From NCBI GenBank assembly GCA_050250955.1, contig JBFWNR010000007.1, forward strand, positions 124,001 through 188,000: a DNA stretch of 64,000 nt, in the 5' to 3' direction. Position 1 is the stretch's first letter, and each line of letters begins with the position of its first letter. The notes beneath the pieces are model-generated. The model was not told the origin of the DNA, made no database searches, and saw nothing but the letters and a program-made list of their open reading frames with translations. The stretch comes from CAWAYR01 sp050250955 (GTDB taxonomy: Bacteria; Acidobacteriota; Vicinamibacteria; Vicinamibacterales; UBA2999). Of the stretch, positions 63,837 to 64,000 are shown piece after piece. The translations under genes and the position numbers were made by a program.

Positions 63837-64000
63837 TGCTGGCCGGATGGCGGCGGCGGATCGCCGAGATCGTCGGCCGCGGCCGCGTCAGCCGCGATCT
63901 GGACGACGAGCTGGCCGCGCACGTCGCCGCCGCGGAGGCCGACCTGCGGGCCAGCGGGCTCGACGCGGCGGAAGCGCGCCGCCAGGCGGCGTTGACACTG
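63836..64000 (+). CDS. ADOP-type permease, N-terminus only (continues past window)
   Basis: The 55 residues visible (MLAGWRRRIAEIV, DLDDELAAHVAAAEADLRASGL, EARRQAALTL) match the N-terminal cytoplasmic helix typical of ADOP permeases. The start overlaps the PadR stop. The N-terminal type differs from that of the permease at 42328. Confidence 0.75.
   Translation, partial: MLAGWRRRIAEIVGRGRVSRDLDDELAAHVAAAEADLRASGLDAAEARRQAALTL

Overview
The window looks like chromosomal DNA of a high-GC acidobacterium, most likely class Vicinamibacteria or a close relative. This is inferred from gene content: PadR regulators paired with MacB/FtsX-type orphan permeases (the ADOP family first described in Acidobacteria), paired PSCyt1/DUF1592-type cytochromes and Tat-exported DUF1552 proteins, exported ankyrin, NHL and DinB proteins, and very GC-rich third codon positions. 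I see no phage, plasmid, insertion sequence or CRISPR array. Coding density is high and no gene-free gap exceeds about 250 bases.

Layout. 1-5600: a truncated membrane protein, two small CxxCH proteins flanking an exported PDZ protein, a HupE/UreJ-type membrane protein and an exported DinB protein. 5600-10330: an NHL propeller, then malate synthase overlapping a benzoate-CoA-ligase-type AMP-forming enzyme. 10473-25833: the centrepiece, a 15.4 kb single-strand cluster on the minus strand. It carries three pairs of a di-CxxCH PSCyt1/DUF1592-family protein with a Tat-signal DUF1552 protein, interleaved with two exported ankyrin proteins that share an identical C-terminal KCVSC. 26057-34116: MsrA, a small membrane protein, an esterase-PDZ fusion, two polytopic GT-C-like proteins, PdxH and a PhzF-family protein. 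35063-37929: a tripartite tricarboxylate transporter whose binding protein and small membrane subunit are fused. 38082-49764: UbiX, an M49 dipeptidyl peptidase III, a zinc-ribbon protein, a DinB protein, PadR plus ADOP permease, PEP carboxylase and an exported metallo-beta-lactamase-fold protein. 49927-50003: tRNA-Arg(TCT). 50029-53612: an ArsR / SulP / malic enzyme / Tudor-like operon. 53777-64000: a BP74-domain lipoprotein, a cardiolipin-synthase-type protein, an amidohydrolase, a GT2 glycosyltransferase divergent from an FAD oxidoreductase and arylamine N-acetyltransferase, a second NHL protein, a two-subunit ThDP decarboxylase (ComD/ComE type), and a second PadR/ADOP pair cut by the window end.

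Central carbon enzymes are scattered (malate synthase, PEP carboxylase, malic enzyme, an acyl/aryl-CoA ligase, a carboxylate transporter), consistent with anaplerotic use of organic acids. Many proteins carry Sec, Tat or lipoprotein signals.

Two signals run through the whole window. First, a TANNNT -10-like box ends only 5-9 bases before the start codon of about seventeen genes, suggesting widespread leaderless transcription; two genes with a clear Shine-Dalgarno have the box more than 20 bases upstream. Second, stop codons repeatedly fall inside inverted or tandem repeats, so gene ends, hairpins and repeat families appear to be evolutionarily linked.
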